Shown piece by piece: positions 7,624-18,034 of a stretch of DNA of 64,000 bases. This DNA is from Glaciecola amylolytica. Lineage in GTDB: Bacteria > Bacteroidota > Bacteroidia > Flavobacteriales_D > Crocinitomicaceae. Both the position numbers and the translations under genes were made by a program. The DNA is taken from NCBI GenBank assembly GCA_003856375.1, contig CP034120.1, forward strand, positions 3,281,501-3,345,500, written 5' to 3'. The notes under the pieces are model-generated. The model made no database searches and had not been told where the DNA came from. It saw only the letters and a list, made by a program, of their open reading frames with translations. Numbering within the stretch: position 1 is the first letter of the stretch; every line of letters begins with the position of its first letter.

Positions 7624-10003
7624 ATTTCTTCTTCGCAGTTGTCTTTTTCGCAGGGGCTTTCTTTGCCGGAGCTTTTTTCGCTGCTGCTCCTCTGCCTCCC
7701 GGTTTTTTCTTAGGTGCATTCGCAGGATCGTTTGCAATTGCCAGACACTCTTCCAATGTCAGCGTTGCTGCTTCTGTTCCTTTCGGCAGTTTGAAATTGT
7801 CTTTTCCGATTTTCAGGTATGCTCCGTAACGCCCGTTCAACAACTGAACATCTTCACGTCCCGGAAAATCTTTGATCAATCTGTTAGCTTCCACTTCGCG
7901 TTTTTCCTGAATCAATTCAATCGCACGTTCCAGTGTTACAGTCATCGGATCGTCTTCTTTCTTCAGAGAAACAAATAGTTTTCCTAACTGAACATACGGT
8001 CCGAAACGACCAACATTCGCTTTCACATCCTGACCTTCAAATTCTCCGACTGAGCGTGGCAATTTGAACAATTCAAGCGCTTCCTCCAGCGTAATGGTAT
8101 GAATCGATTGATTTCCAAGAAGGGATGCAAAACGCGGTTTGTCTCCATCTTCTTTTTCATCTCCGATTTGGATCATTGGCCCAAAACGACCGATTCGTGC
8201 AATGACTTTTTTATTGGAAACCGGATCAATTCCCAACTCACGCTCACCTGTAGCGCGATCGGAATGTTCCAAAGTATCTTCTACATTGTGGTGGAACGGC
8301 TTGTAAAATGAACTCAACATTTCTGTCCACTCCATTTTTCCGCGTGCAATTTCATCGAATTGTTCTTCCACTTCTGCCGTGAAATGATAATCCATGATTC
8401 CACCGAAATGATCCACCAGGAAATCCGTTACAACCATTCCGATATCTGTCGGGAACAACTTGTTTTTTTCTTTTCCGGTAATTTCCTTTTTGATCTGCTT
8501 ATCGATTGCAGAACCTTTCAATTCCAACACCTGATAAGCTCTTTCTTCCCCTTCGCGTTCTTGTTTCTCAACATAACCACGCTTTTGGATCGTTGAAATC
8601 GTTGGTGCATACGTTGAAGGTCTTCCGATTCCCAGTTCTTCCAGTTTCTTCACCAAAGATGCTTCTACGTATCGTGCTGCCGGTCTGGTGAATCGCTCTG
8701 TTGCACGAATAAAATCGCGGTTCAATGATTCTCCGACCTGAACTGCAGGCAACAATCCTTCCGCTTCGCTGTCTTCTTCTTCATCCAGGTTTGTTTCCAG
8801 ATAAACTTTCAGGAATCCGTCAAATTTGATCACCTCTCCTTTTGCCTGGAACACTTCCGCCAATTTGGAATCTCCGATCGAGATCGTAGTTCTTTCCAAT
8901 TCAGCATGGCTCATCTGAGAAGCAATTGAACGTTTCCAGATCAAATCATACAAACGCACTTCATCACGTTCTCCGCTTGACAAAGCATGCATTGCAAAAT
9001 TTGTCGGGCGGATCGCTTCGTGAGCTTCCTGTGCATTCGAACTTTTGTTGGTATATTTTGCCGGATGCGAGTATTCTTTTCCGTAAGCTGAAAAGATCTC
9101 ATTTTTCGCTCCTTCCATAGCCGTTTCCGATAAATTCACGGAATCGGTACGCATATAGGTGATATGTCCTGCTTCGTATAATTTTTGGGCAACCTGCATG
9201 GTTCTTGAAACCGAAAAACCAAGTTTCAAAGATGCTTCCTGCTGGAGGGTTGATGTGGTAAACGGAGAAGCCGGGGTTTTCTTTGCCGGTTTCTGCTGAA
9301 CGTCCAACACTTTGAAATCAACATTCGAACAGTTTTCCAAAAACGAATTGACTTCGGTATCCGTTCCGAAATGTTTTGAAACTTCTGCCTTGATGCGTTC
9401 TTTTCCTTTCAAAAACTCTCCTGTAACGCGGAAATAGCTTTCGGCCTGAAATTGCTGAATCTCTTTTTCACGCTCTACAATCAAACGCACAGCAACCGAT
9501 TGCACACGTCCTGCAGACAAACTTGGTCTTACTTTTTTCCATAAAACCGGAGAAAGTTCGAAACCAACCAGACGATCCAAAACACGTCTTGCCTGCTGTG
9601 CATCAACCAATGGTTTGTTAATCTGACGCGGATTTTCAATCGCTTTTAAAATCGCTCCTTTGGTGATTTCGTTGAAAGTGATTCGTTTCGTGTCTTTTTT
9701 GGCCAAGCCTAAAGTCTCGTACAAGTGCCACGAAATTGCTTCTCCCTCCCGGTCCTCATCGGTAGCGAGCCAAACCACTTCTGATTCCTTTGCCAATTTC
9801 TTCAATTCCGCAACCAGTGCTTTCTTGTCCGAGCTGACCTCGTATTCCGGGGCGAAATTGTTTTCGATGTCTATGGCCAATCCTTTCGACGCCAAATCGC
9901 GCACATGTCCAAAACTTGATTTTACAGTAAAGTCTTTTCCTAAATATCCTTCAATGGTTTTTGCCTTTGCAGGTGACTCAACTATTACTAAATTCTTGCT
10001 CAT
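7622..10003 (-). CDS. topA: DNA topoisomerase I (type IA)
   Basis: TopA relaxes negative supercoils by cutting one strand through an active-site tyrosine. The 793-residue product begins MSKNLVIVESPAKAKTIEGY (Toprim domain, with 'WLATDEDREGEAISWH' near 83-98). It has the active-site region 'ITYMRTDSVNLSE' near 282-294 and 'GIGRPSTYAPTISTIQKRGY' near 465. The C-terminal part has several 'GRFGPYVQLG / GRYGAYLKIG' topoisomerase C-terminal repeats. The last 30 residues are a Lys/Ala/Pro tail of the kind that binds DNA non-specifically. The ATG at 10003 is chosen over an in-frame start at 10075 because a good promoter lies at 10044-10076 and the family N-terminus starts here. Confidence 0.97.
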   Translation of the reverse strand: MSKNLVIVESPAKAKTIEGYLGKDFTVKSSFGHVRDLASKGLAIDIENNFAPEYEVSSDKKALVAELKKLAKESEVVWLATDEDREGEAISWHLYETLGLAKKDTKRITFNEITKGAILKAIENPRQINKPLVDAQQARRVLDRLVGFELSPVLWKKVRPSLSAGRVQSVAVRLIVEREKEIQQFQAESYFRVTGEFLKGKERIKAEVSKHFGTDTEVNSFLENCSNVDFKVLDVQQKPAKKTPASPFTTSTLQQEASLKLGFSVSRTMQVAQKLYEAGHITYMRTDSVNLSETAMEGAKNEIFSAYGKEYSHPAKYTNKSSNAQEAHEAIRPTNFAMHALSSGERDEVRLYDLIWKRSIASQMSHAELERTTISIGDSKLAEVFQAKGEVIKFDGFLKVYLETNLDEEEDSEAEGLLPAVQVGESLNRDFIRATERFTRPAARYVEASLVKKLEELGIGRPSTYAPTISTIQKRGYVEKQEREGEERAYQVLELKGSAIDKQIKKEITGKEKNKLFPTDIGMVVTDFLVDHFGGIMDYHFTAEVEEQFDEIARGKMEWTEMLSSFYKPFHHNVEDTLEHSDRATGERELGIDPVSNKKVIARIGRFGPMIQIGDEKEDGDKPRFASLLGNQSIHTITLEEALELFKLPRSVGEFEGQDVKANVGRFGPYVQLGKLFVSLKKEDDPMTVTLERAIELIQEKREVEANRLIKDFPGREDVQLLNGRYGAYLKIGKDNFKLPKGTEAATLTLEECLAIANDPANAPKKKPGGRGAAAKKAPAKKAPAKKTTAKKK

Positions 10004-10043
10004 GCTAACTAATTTTTGCGGATCGAAACGATTCGAATCGGTG

Positions 10044-10076
10044 CAAATATAAATGGATTTAAAAACAAAAAACAAA
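10044..10076 (-). promoter_or_regulatory. promoter of topA
   Basis: Minus strand: -7 box TATATTTG (10044-10051) and -33 TTTG (10073-10076) separated by 21 nt, giving a leader of roughly 35 nt. It fits the Bacteroidota promoter form. Confidence 0.6.
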
Positions 10077-10202
10077 CGATTCAGAATTGAAAAGAATTGA
10101 ATTCCCTATTTAAACTATAGTTTAGATTTTTTTTAGATCCAATATTTCATTCAAAAAAACAGCTTTCTTTCTAAAAAATTAACAAGGATAAGGCCATGAC
10201 AT

Positions 10203-10233
10203 TTTGACATGTCTGTCATAAAAACTATTTTTG
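10203..10233 (+). promoter_or_regulatory. promoter of the miaB operon with operator-like dyad
   Basis: -33 TTTG (10203-10206), 19-nt spacer, -7 TATTTTTG (10226-10233), then ATG at 10252. This is one of the cleanest promoters in the window. A dyad overlaps the -33 box: ATGACA at 10196-10201 pairs with TGTCAT at 10214-10219, and GACATGTC at 10206-10213 is itself palindromic. That looks like a repressor or activator site. Confidence 0.65.
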
Positions 10234-10251
10234 CACTCTTAAAATTCAAGC

Positions 10252-11691
10252 ATGCTAGAGAATCACGGTTTAAATAAAGTAATAGACGAGAGCAGACAGG
10301 GAGAAGCTATCATTTTAGAAGGTGGAACCGGCTCCAAAAAACTTTACGTGGAAAGTTACGGTTGTCAAATGAATTTCAGTGATAGTGAAGTCGTCGCGTC
10401 CATTATGACGAAAGAAGGCTATACAACCACTCGAAACATCGACGAAGCAGATGTTGTTCTGATCAATACCTGTTCCATCCGGGAGAATGCTGAAACACGC
10501 GTTCGCAATCGTTTGACGGAATTCAAAAAGCGCAAAGCGGATCAGCCCAACTTAGTGGTTGGAATTTTAGGCTGTATGGCTGAACGTTTGAAACAAGCCT
10601 TGCTGGAAGAAGAACAATTGGTTGATTTAGTAGCCGGACCGGATGCTTACCGAGATCTTCCAAACTTAATAGACGAAGTCGGAACAGGTCAGCGTGCGGT
10701 AAACGTATTGCTTTCCCGTGAAGAAACATATGCAGATATTTCCCCTGTGAGAATGGATCAGGGCGGAGTAAGTGCTTTTGTAACCATTACCCGCGGCTGC
10801 GACAACATGTGTTCGTTCTGTGTGGTTCCGTTTACAAGAGGACGTGAGCGTTCCAGAGATCCGAGAACCATCGTTCAGGAATGTAAAGATTTGTTCGCAA
10901 ACGGATACCGTGAAGTCACTTTATTGGGACAAAACGTAGATAGTTACCGCTGGAACATGAGCAGCAAAGGAGTGATTAAAGATGAATCCATTCCGACAAC
11001 AAACTTTGCGCAATTGATGGAGATGGTCGCTTTGATCAATCCGGATTTACGCATTCGTTTCTCTACTTCCCATCCGAAAGACATGACGGATGACGTATTG
11101 GAAGTGATGGCGAAATATGAAAACATTTGTCCGTACATCCACTTACCGGTTCAATCCGGGAATTCAAATGTATTGGAGCGCATGAACAGAGGCTATTCCC
11201 GCGAATGGTATCTGGATCGTATTGCAGCAATCAAACGCATTATTCCTGATTGTGCTATTTCAACAGATATTATTACCGGTTTTTGCGGTGAAACAGACGA
11301 AGAACACAATGAAACTGTTTCCCTGATGAAAGACGTTGCTTATGATTTCGCTTACATGTTCAAGTATTCGGAAAGACCAAAAACATTGGCAGAGCGTAAA
11401 TTTACAGACGATATTCCGGAAGATGTAAAAGGCCGTCGATTAGAGGAAATCATCGCCTTGCAATTGGAAAATTCTGCTGCTTCTCACAAAAGACAAGTCG
11501 GAAAGATTGCCAAAGTATTGGTTGAAGGGCCTTCAAAACGTTCACAGGAACATTTCTGCGGAAGAGACGGAAGAAACTCGATGGTGGTTTTCCCGAAAGG
11601 AAATGCAAAGAAAGGTGATTATGTGATGGTAAAAATCACGGATTGCACTTCTGCGACTTTGATCGGTGAATTGGTTACTCACGCAAATTAA
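10252..11691 (+). CDS. miaB: tRNA-2-methylthio-N6-dimethylallyladenosine synthase
   Basis: MiaB adds the 2-methylthio group to i6A37 of tRNAs reading UNN codons, using two [4Fe-4S] clusters and SAM. The 479-residue protein shows the UPF0004 cysteines (C38 in 'ESYGCQMN', C74 in 'NTCSIREN', C108 in 'GILGCMAE') and the radical-SAM triplet C183-x3-C187-x2-C190 ('[10 protein letters not shown]'). A TRAM domain is at the end ('[20 protein letters not shown]'). About 28 residues precede the usual N-terminus. It is the first gene of a run with the sigma54-type regulator 9 nt behind it. Confidence 0.96.
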   Translation: MLENHGLNKVIDESRQGEAIILEGGTGSKKLYVESYGCQMNFSDSEVVASIMTKEGYTTTRNIDEADVVLINTCSIRENAETRVRNRLTEFKKRKADQPNLVVGILGCMAERLKQALLEEEQLVDLVAGPDAYRDLPNLIDEVGTGQRAVNVLLSREETYADISPVRMDQGGVSAFVTITRGCDNMCSFCVVPFTRGRERSRDPRTIVQECKDLFANGYREVTLLGQNVDSYRWNMSSKGVIKDESIPTTNFAQLMEMVALINPDLRIRFSTSHPKDMTDDVLEVMAKYENICPYIHLPVQSGNSNVLERMNRGYSREWYLDRIAAIKRIIPDCAISTDIITGFCGETDEEHNETVSLMKDVAYDFAYMFKYSERPKTLAERKFTDDIPEDVKGRRLEEIIALQLENSAASHKRQVGKIAKVLVEGPSKRSQEHFCGRDGRNSMVVFPKGNAKKGDYVMVKITDCTSATLIGELVTHAN

Positions 11692-11700
11692 TCCGGTTTT

Positions 11701-12951
11701 ATGAGCACTATGTCACTTCAACAAATCAAACAGCGATTCGGGATTATCGGAAATGCTCCACAACTCAATCGTGCGTTGGAAGTTGCTATGCAAGTGGCAC
11801 CAACAGATATTTCCGTTTTGGTAACGGGAGAAAGCGGAACGGGGAAAGAAATTATTCCTCAGGTGATTCACCAGTTAAGCACCCGCAAACACAACGAATA
11901 CATTGCTGTAAACTGTGGAGCGATTCCGGAAGGAACAATTGATTCCGAATTATTCGGTCACGAAAAAGGTTCCTTTACCGGAGCAACCGGAAGCAGACAA
12001 GGATATTTTGAAGTTGCAGACGGCGGAACGATTTTTCTGGATGAAGTAGCCGAATTGCCGATGCAGACACAGGTTCGCTTGCTGCGCGTATTGGAAACCG
12101 GCGAATTTATCCGTGTAGGTTCTTCGAAAGTAATTAAGACCAACGTTCGCGTGGTTGCTGCAACCAATGAAAACATGCACCGGGCGATTCAATCCGGGAA
12201 ATTCCGCGAGGATTTGTTGTACAGATTGAGTACCGTTCCTATTCCATTACCTCCGTTACGTCAGCGACAAGAAGATATTTATTTGCTGTTCCGTAAATTC
12301 GCGAGTGATTTTGCGGAGAAATACCGTATGCCGGCAGTAAAACTAACTCCGGATGCCGTTGAATTGCTGAATGCCTATCATTGGCCGGGAAATATCCGCC
12401 AACTGAAAAACCTGGTGGAACAAATTTCGGTTATTGAACAGGAACGCGATATTGACGGGCCACGTCTTCAATCTTATTTACCGCAGGCTGAAGAGTTTTT
12501 CCCTGCTGTTGTAGGAGTTCAGGAAACAAAAATCGACGAACGCGAATTGATGTACAAGTTTCTCTTCGACATGAAGAACGACTTGAATGAATTGAAAAAA
12601 CTGGTTGTTGAATTGTTGAATCATCAGGGAGATTTCAATCTTTCCAATGATCAGGCTGCAGTTGTCAACCGGTTGTATCACGATATTAACCCGGGAGAAC
12701 AACGCATCCTTCCTCCTACTCCGATCAAAACGGAAACGGTGAAACCAGCTATTTACGAGGAACCGGATACGGAAGATTATGAACTTCACGAAGAGGTTCA
12801 GGAATCCTTGTCATTGGAAGACCGTGAAAGAGAGTTGATTCAAAAAGCCCTGGACAAACATCGCGGAAGAAGAAAGTACGCTGCGGAAGAATTGGGAATT
12901 TCGGAACGAACTTTGTATCGCAAGATCAAAGAATACGATATTCAGGGATGA
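11701..12951 (+). CDS. sigma54-interacting AAA+ transcriptional activator (no receiver domain)
   Basis: An enhancer-binding protein that remodels sigma54 polymerase through ATP hydrolysis. The 416 residues start directly with the AAA+ domain: Walker A 'GESGTGKE' (43-50), the sigma54-contact loop as GSFTGA (90-95, Ser for the usual Ala), Walker B '[13 protein letters not shown]' and 'PLRQRQEDI'. A poorly conserved linker follows, then a Fis-type helix-turn-helix in the last 35 residues ('[20 protein letters not shown]'). There is no N-terminal sensor domain, so control must come through expression or partner proteins. It lies between miaB and an LptE-like gene and overlaps the latter by 4 nt. 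Confidence 0.88.
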   Translation: MSTMSLQQIKQRFGIIGNAPQLNRALEVAMQVAPTDISVLVTGESGTGKEIIPQVIHQLSTRKHNEYIAVNCGAIPEGTIDSELFGHEKGSFTGATGSRQGYFEVADGGTIFLDEVAELPMQTQVRLLRVLETGEFIRVGSSKVIKTNVRVVAATNENMHRAIQSGKFREDLLYRLSTVPIPLPPLRQRQEDIYLLFRKFASDFAEKYRMPAVKLTPDAVELLNAYHWPGNIRQLKNLVEQISVIEQERDIDGPRLQSYLPQAEEFFPAVVGVQETKIDERELMYKFLFDMKNDLNELKKLVVELLNHQGDFNLSNDQAAVVNRLYHDINPGEQRILPPTPIKTETVKPAIYEEPDTEDYELHEEVQESLSLEDRERELIQKALDKHRGRRKYAAEELGISERTLYRKIKEYDIQG

Positions 12952-13463
12952 AAAAACACATAGCATTTATATTTCTCATCGCATTTGGTCTTTGCAGCTG
13001 CTGGCCGAAAGCATTTTTAAATCCGATAGACAATTCCATGCCGGAAGAATGGAAACGGTTCTACATTACTCCTTTGGAATTAACGGCAGCAACCGCTCCG
13101 TCTAATTATCCGGCAAACTTATCTGAAGCCATGCGCAGCGGAATTCAAAACAATACCCGTTTGAAACTTGCGTCAACACTGGACGAAGCACAGATAAAAA
13201 TCAGCGGAATCATTTCCGGATACAACACCTCTCCTATTGCCATTCAGCAAGGAGATTTAGCGGCGAAGAACCGTTTAACAGTTTCAGTTAATTTCACTAT
13301 CATTACACCAACCAAAGGTTTGGAGAAAATGGAATTTACCAGTTCACGCTTTGCCGATTATGAATCCAATGAGCAATTGGTAGACGTTGAAACGCGTCTT
13401 TTGGAAGCCATTAACCAACAAGTAGTGCAGGATGTTGTCAACAAACTCTTATCCAACTGGTAA
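12948..13463 (+). CDS. LptE-like LPS-assembly lipoprotein
   Basis: LptE plugs the LptD barrel that inserts lipopolysaccharide in the outer membrane. The 171-residue product has a short lipoprotein signal ([18 protein letters not shown], Cys18) and an alpha/beta body. It includes '[20 protein letters not shown]', '[16 protein letters not shown]' and a C-terminal helix '[21 protein letters not shown]', as in the LptE fold. The start overlaps the regulator stop as ATGA, so it is translationally coupled; its own stop overlaps the next start as TAATG. Sequence similarity in this family is weak, so the name rests on fold-like features and context. Confidence 0.65.
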   Translation: MKKHIAFIFLIAFGLCSCWPKAFLNPIDNSMPEEWKRFYITPLELTAATAPSNYPANLSEAMRSGIQNNTRLKLASTLDEAQIKISGIISGYNTSPIAIQQGDLAAKNRLTVSVNFTIITPTKGLEKMEFTSSRFADYESNEQLVDVETRLLEAINQQVVQDVVNKLLSNW

Positions 13464-14626
13464 TGCTGAATGCGGAACAAATAGCTGAATTTATTACCCG
13501 CCCGGAGCTCATACGTTCCGAGGATGTGGAAATTCTTCGCGAATTGTCGGAGAAACACCCCTATTCTTCCGTTTATGCTTTGCTGTATTTACAAGGAGTT
13601 TCCCGATTTCAATCCATTCAGTTAGATGAAGTGCTTCCAAAGCAAGCTTATAAATTATCCGACAGAACGCGTTTGTTCCATCTATTGCACAGCGCATTTG
13701 AAGGAGAAGCGTTGATCGAAGTTCCGGCAATTACCGTTCCTGAAACAGAGGAAGAGGAAGCATCGCTTCCGAAGACTGAGGTTTCATCTGACAAAGATGA
13801 ACAACCGAAGGAAGAAGCATCGCTTCCGAAGACTGAGGTTTCATCTGACAAAGACGAACAACAGAAGGAGGAAGTATCAATTCAGGAACCAATCGAAGCA
13901 AGTTCAACGACCGAACCTGAAACCCTTTCGGTAATTTCAGAAGAGGATGTGGTTTTGAAAGCAGAAACTGATCCGGTGCCTGTAGAAAAAATTGTTTCTC
14001 AGGAAGAAAGTCCATCAGTGGATGAATTGAAGACCGAAAGTTCATCTGACAATGATGAAACAGCGAAGGAGGAAAAAGACATTTTCGATTTTGAGATCGT
14101 CGCTCAGACACTTTCACAGGATTACCTGACAACCGCCAATCAGCAAGAAGAGGAAGAAGAGCCATACATTGAACCTCATTCTCATGAGGAAGAGGAACAA
14201 CTGAAAGCAGAGCCGAAAATAGAGGAGGAAAAAGAAGATCTTCAAACAGAATCTTCGAATAACCCGGCACAAAAACGTTCTTTCACCGGCTGGTTAAAAT
14301 CCGGTCAGCACGAACCTGCCACTGAACGCGTTGAAGTAAAAACAGAATCTAAAATAAACTCGAAAGAGATTATCGATAAATTCATCGAAACCAGTCCCAG
14401 CATGCCAAAACCGAAGGCCGAATTCTATTCTCCGTCGAAGAAAGCAAAAGAAAGTCTGGACGATGAGCGAATTCCGGTTTCGGAAACTTTAGCAAAAATT
14501 TATGCAGCTCAGGGAAATTTTCCAAAAGCAATTCATGTTTATCATCAATTAAGTTTGGCGTTTCCAGAAAAAAAGAGTTTATTTGCACTCCAAATTGAAG
14601 AATTAAAGAAAAAAATTACCTCATAA
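13463..14626 (+). CDS. Glu/Ser-rich hypothetical protein with 19-residue tandem repeat
   Basis: A 387-residue protein I cannot name. Residues 1-85 form a small helical domain ('[34 protein letters not shown]'). Residues 90-270 are a low-complexity Glu/Ser/Thr/Pro linker, and the last 50 residues ('[26 protein letters not shown]') look like a single TPR-type hairpin. Two copies of a 57-bp unit (13757-13813 and 13814-13870, 55 of 57 bases identical) encode '[18 protein letters not shown]', a sign of recent slippage. It has no signal peptide and is probably cytoplasmic. It is sandwiched between lptE-like and secG. Confidence 0.75.
   Translation: MLNAEQIAEFITRPELIRSEDVEILRELSEKHPYSSVYALLYLQGVSRFQSIQLDEVLPKQAYKLSDRTRLFHLLHSAFEGEALIEVPAITVPETEEEEASLPKTEVSSDKDEQPKEEASLPKTEVSSDKDEQQKEEVSIQEPIEASSTTEPETLSVISEEDVVLKAETDPVPVEKIVSQEESPSVDELKTESSSDNDETAKEEKDIFDFEIVAQTLSQDYLTTANQQEEEEEPYIEPHSHEEEEQLKAEPKIEEEKEDLQTESSNNPAQKRSFTGWLKSGQHEPATERVEVKTESKINSKEIIDKFIETSPSMPKPKAEFYSPSKKAKESLDDERIPVSETLAKIYAAQGNFPKAIHVYHQLSLAFPEKKSLFALQIEELKKKITS
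13757..13870 (+). repeat. two-unit 57-bp tandem repeat inside the Glu-rich gene
   Basis: Unit 1 at 13757-13813 and unit 2 at 13814-13870 differ at only two positions (gat/gac and ccg/cag codons). The unit length is a multiple of three, so the frame is kept and copy number could vary. Confidence 0.9.
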
Positions 14627-14627
14627 A

Positions 14628-14957
14628 ATGATAGCATTAATTTCAATTTTACTAGTATTAGCAAGCATTTTACTAATCGTTGTTGTATTCGTTCAGAACC
14701 CTAAAGGAGGAGGTTTGTCTTCTGATTTCGGTGCTGCACAACAACTTGGTGGTGTACAACGTACAAATGATTTTATCGAAAAAGCAACCTGGGTTTTAGC
14801 AGGATTTATTTTGGTAGGAAGTATTTTGATGACAAGTATTATGAAACCTGAGAAGCCAAAAGTTCAACAAGGTAAAGAACAACCGGGTGGACAACAAGGT
14901 GCAGGCGGACCTCAGGGAGGAACTGCTCCGGGACAACAAGGTGGTACACCTCAATAA
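14628..14957 (+). CDS. secG: preprotein translocase subunit SecG
   Basis: SecG is the small accessory subunit of the SecYEG channel. The 109-residue product has two membrane helices (about 2-22 and 54-72). Between them is the family motif '[23 protein letters not shown]', given here in part, followed by '[12 protein letters not shown]'. The C-terminal 30 residues are a Gly/Gln/Pro-rich tail, common in this phylum. It ends the run that starts at miaB and is followed by a strong hairpin terminator. Confidence 0.93.
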   Translation: MIALISILLVLASILLIVVVFVQNPKGGGLSSDFGAAQQLGGVQRTNDFIEKATWVLAGFILVGSILMTSIMKPEKPKVQQGKEQPGGQQGAGGPQGGTAPGQQGGTPQ

Positions 14958-14979
14958 GCATCCAGAAAATCATTATAGA

Positions 14980-15012
14980 ATGTCAGTATGTCACAACATA
15001 CTGACATTTTTT
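14980..15012 (+). terminator. rho-independent terminator after secG
   Basis: ATGTCAGTATG (14980-14990) pairs perfectly with CATACTGACAT (14997-15007) around a 6-nt loop, followed by a T run to 15012. It separates the miaB-secG unit from groES. Confidence 0.85.
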
Positions 15013-15040
15013 GTTTCTATCACTTCACAAAAACGCAAAA

Positions 15041-15087
15041 TTGACACAATCCGTACATTGGCACAATCTTGGTCTGTTTGCACTGTC
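15041..15087 (+). promoter_or_regulatory. direct repeats upstream of groES
   Basis: TTGACACAATC (15041-15051) and TTGGCACAATC (15058-15068) are repeated at 17-bp spacing. A weaker third element, TTTGCACTGTC, is at 15077-15087. No exact TAnnTTTG box is present; TCTGTTTG at 15073-15080 is the nearest. The site could be a regulator-binding array for the chaperonin operon; neither factor nor start site is identified. Confidence 0.35.
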
Positions 15088-15114
15088 GAATTTTATCTAA
15101 AATAGAATAACAAT

Positions 15115-15393
15115 ATGTCAACAACATTTAAACCTTTAGCAGATCGAGTGCTTATTGAAGCAGCACCTGCAGAGCAAGTAACAGCAAGTGGAATTATCAT
15201 TCCTGATACAGCGAAGGAAAAACCGTTAAAAGGAACAGTTATCGCAGTTGGACCTGGAAAAAAAGACGAACCAATGCAAGTAAAAGTAAACGACACTGTT
15301 ATTTACGGTCAATATTCCGGTACCGAAATCAAAATTGACGGGAAAGATTACCTGATCATGAAAGAAGGTGACATTTACGGAATTATCGGATAA
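15115..15393 (+). CDS. groES: co-chaperonin GroES
   Basis: GroES is the heptameric lid of the GroEL folding chamber. The 92-residue product shows '[20 protein letters not shown]', a mobile loop with '[20 protein letters not shown]', and the ending '[17 protein letters not shown]'. These are all in place and the length is typical. It precedes groEL with an unusually long 122-nt gap that contains repeats. Confidence 0.97.
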   Translation: MSTTFKPLADRVLIEAAPAEQVTASGIIIPDTAKEKPLKGTVIAVGPGKKDEPMQVKVNDTVIYGQYSGTEIKIDGKDYLIMKEGDIYGIIG

Positions 15394-15456
15394 GAGAAAG
15401 TGAAAATTTCGAAGTTCAAAGGTTGAAAAATTTCAATTTGAACATTTGAACAAAAA

Positions 15457-15479
15457 CATCCTGAGCTTGTCGAAGGATG
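15457..15479 (+). repeat. CCTGAGCTTGTCGAAGG palindromic repeat in the groES-groEL gap
   Basis: CATCCT at 15457-15462 pairs with AGGATG at 15474-15479 around GAGCTTGTCGA. From memory, this sequence is a dispersed intergenic hairpin in many unrelated bacterial genomes. It is preceded at 15394-15450 by AT-rich tracts of the GAAAGTGAAAA and TTTGAAC types seen elsewhere in the window. Confidence 0.6.
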
Positions 15480-15512
15480 AACATTCAAAGAATTTAAATC
15501 ATTAAGAAATAA

Positions 15513-17150
<1,638 letters not shown>

Positions 17151-17163
17151 TATTCTAAATACT

Positions 17164-17205
17164 AAACAAAGTCGGGGCGAAAAATTTTTCGCCCCGACTT
17201 TGTTT
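17164..17205 (+). terminator. 21-bp perfect palindrome after groEL (copy 1)
   Basis: Arms 17164-17184 and 17185-17205 are perfectly complementary, with a GTCGGGGCGAAAAA core and a T-rich 3' side. This is a strong terminator for groESL. It is almost identical to the palindrome at 17839-17880, and both continue with the same ATCCAA. Confidence 0.85.
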
Positions 17206-17228
17206 TATCCAAGCAGCCCTTATTTTCT

Positions 17229-17236
17229 TACTTTTG
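17229..17236 (+). promoter_or_regulatory. -7 box for the 17253 gene
   Basis: TACTTTTG, an exact TAnnTTTG match, lies 16 nt before the ATG. The expected -33 region falls in the 3' arm of the upstream palindrome and has no clean TTG. Confidence 0.45.
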
Positions 17237-17252
17237 CCAAAAATCATTAACT

Positions 17253-17825
17253 ATGACACTTAAATATTTTTTATTAGTTCTTTTAACCTCTTTCGGAATC
17301 TCTAACTTGTTTTCCCAGGAAACAGAATCAACACCAGAAGAAAGAGGCTTTCGATTCTATAATTCAATAGAAGATTACCTAGATGGTAAATATATTGATG
17401 GATACCTGATTATTGGAAGTCCTTTAGGTGGATCTTCTTCACTTAAATTAAAATATCTGGATCAGTCCGGTAGCGAAGTTGAAAAAAAAGTAGCGGATTT
17501 ACCCGGAAAAATTTTCACATTCGGAGGAGCTCTATATAGAATCGTTGGTAAAACAGTTTATATCGTTTTGTCCCAAGGCAAATTAAACTATTATGCAGAT
17601 TACTTATATAATAATATTCAATATTATTCTGAAGGCTGGGATGGAGAGATGAAGAAATTCAGCAATGGTTGGTTTGAAAAAACGTTGTCAGAACATAGCT
17701 TATTGGAATCCTACAAAGCCGACAAGCCTAAAATGGAAAGAGGAATACAACCTAACGAGCGTTTTAATGATCTAGTATCGTGGAATGTAAAGTATTTTAA
17801 TTTACTGAACGAAAAATTGAAATAA
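17253..17825 (+). CDS. secreted hypothetical protein
   Basis: A 190-residue protein I do not recognise. It has a clear signal peptide (MTLKYFLLVLLTSFGISNLFSQ) followed by a mixed alpha/beta body rich in Tyr, Lys and Glu, without a motif I can assign. 'GGALYRIVGKTVYIVLSQGKL' suggests a beta hairpin, and a C-terminal 'FNDLVSWNVKYFNLLNEKL' helix ends it. It is a single-gene unit with its own -7 box, enclosed by two almost identical 42-bp palindromes. Confidence 0.7.
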   Translation: MTLKYFLLVLLTSFGISNLFSQETESTPEERGFRFYNSIEDYLDGKYIDGYLIIGSPLGGSSSLKLKYLDQSGSEVEKKVADLPGKIFTFGGALYRIVGKTVYIVLSQGKLNYYADYLYNNIQYYSEGWDGEMKKFSNGWFEKTLSEHSLLESYKADKPKMERGIQPNERFNDLVSWNVKYFNLLNEKLK

Positions 17826-17838
17826 ATCGTCTGATATA

Positions 17839-17880
17839 AAAACAAGTCGGGGTGAAAAATTTTTCACCCCGACTTGTTTT
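17839..17880 (+). terminator. 21-bp perfect palindrome (copy 2)
   Basis: Arms 17839-17859 and 17860-17880 are perfectly complementary (AAGTCGGGGTGAAAAA core), with a T-rich end. It differs from copy 1 by a C-to-T change compensated by G-to-A on the other arm, and by one fewer base in the AAAG stretch. Confidence 0.85.
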
Positions 17881-17998
17881 ATCCAAATGCATTAAATTTG
17901 TATCAATTACAGTTTCCCTGACCATTGCGTCAGCGGAAGCTTTCCGATCCTCCTTCCCCCTGCGTAAAGTCGGGGATAGACAGGAACGACAATATATA

Positions 17999-18032
17999 GA
18001 AGAGCAGTCATCCACAAGATGTACTGCTCTTC
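17999..18032 (-). terminator. hairpin after the 18035-19480 gene
   Basis: GAAGAGCAGT (17999-18008) pairs with ACTGCTCTTC (18023-18032) around a 14-nt loop, starting 2 nt past the stop codon of the minus-strand gene. The following sequence is AT-rich (TATATATTG on the minus strand) with no strict T run. Confidence 0.55.
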
Positions 18033-18034
18033 AC

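Noticed and set aside
13731-14270. 179-codon minus-strand frame inside the Glu-rich gene
   Set aside because: It is the mirror of a low-complexity GAA/GAG-rich gene, giving repeated Leu/Ser/Pro text; the plus frame has coding context (operon, TPR-like end).
15058-15073. Sigma54 promoter (TTGGCAC...) upstream of groES
   Set aside because: GG at 15060-15061 should be followed by GC ten bases later; the sequence there is GT, so the -12 element is missing.
17926-17985. Small RNA or gene around the third AAAGTCGGGG match
   Set aside because: Only about ten bases match the palindromes and there is no inverted partner nearby, so I kept it only as a remark.
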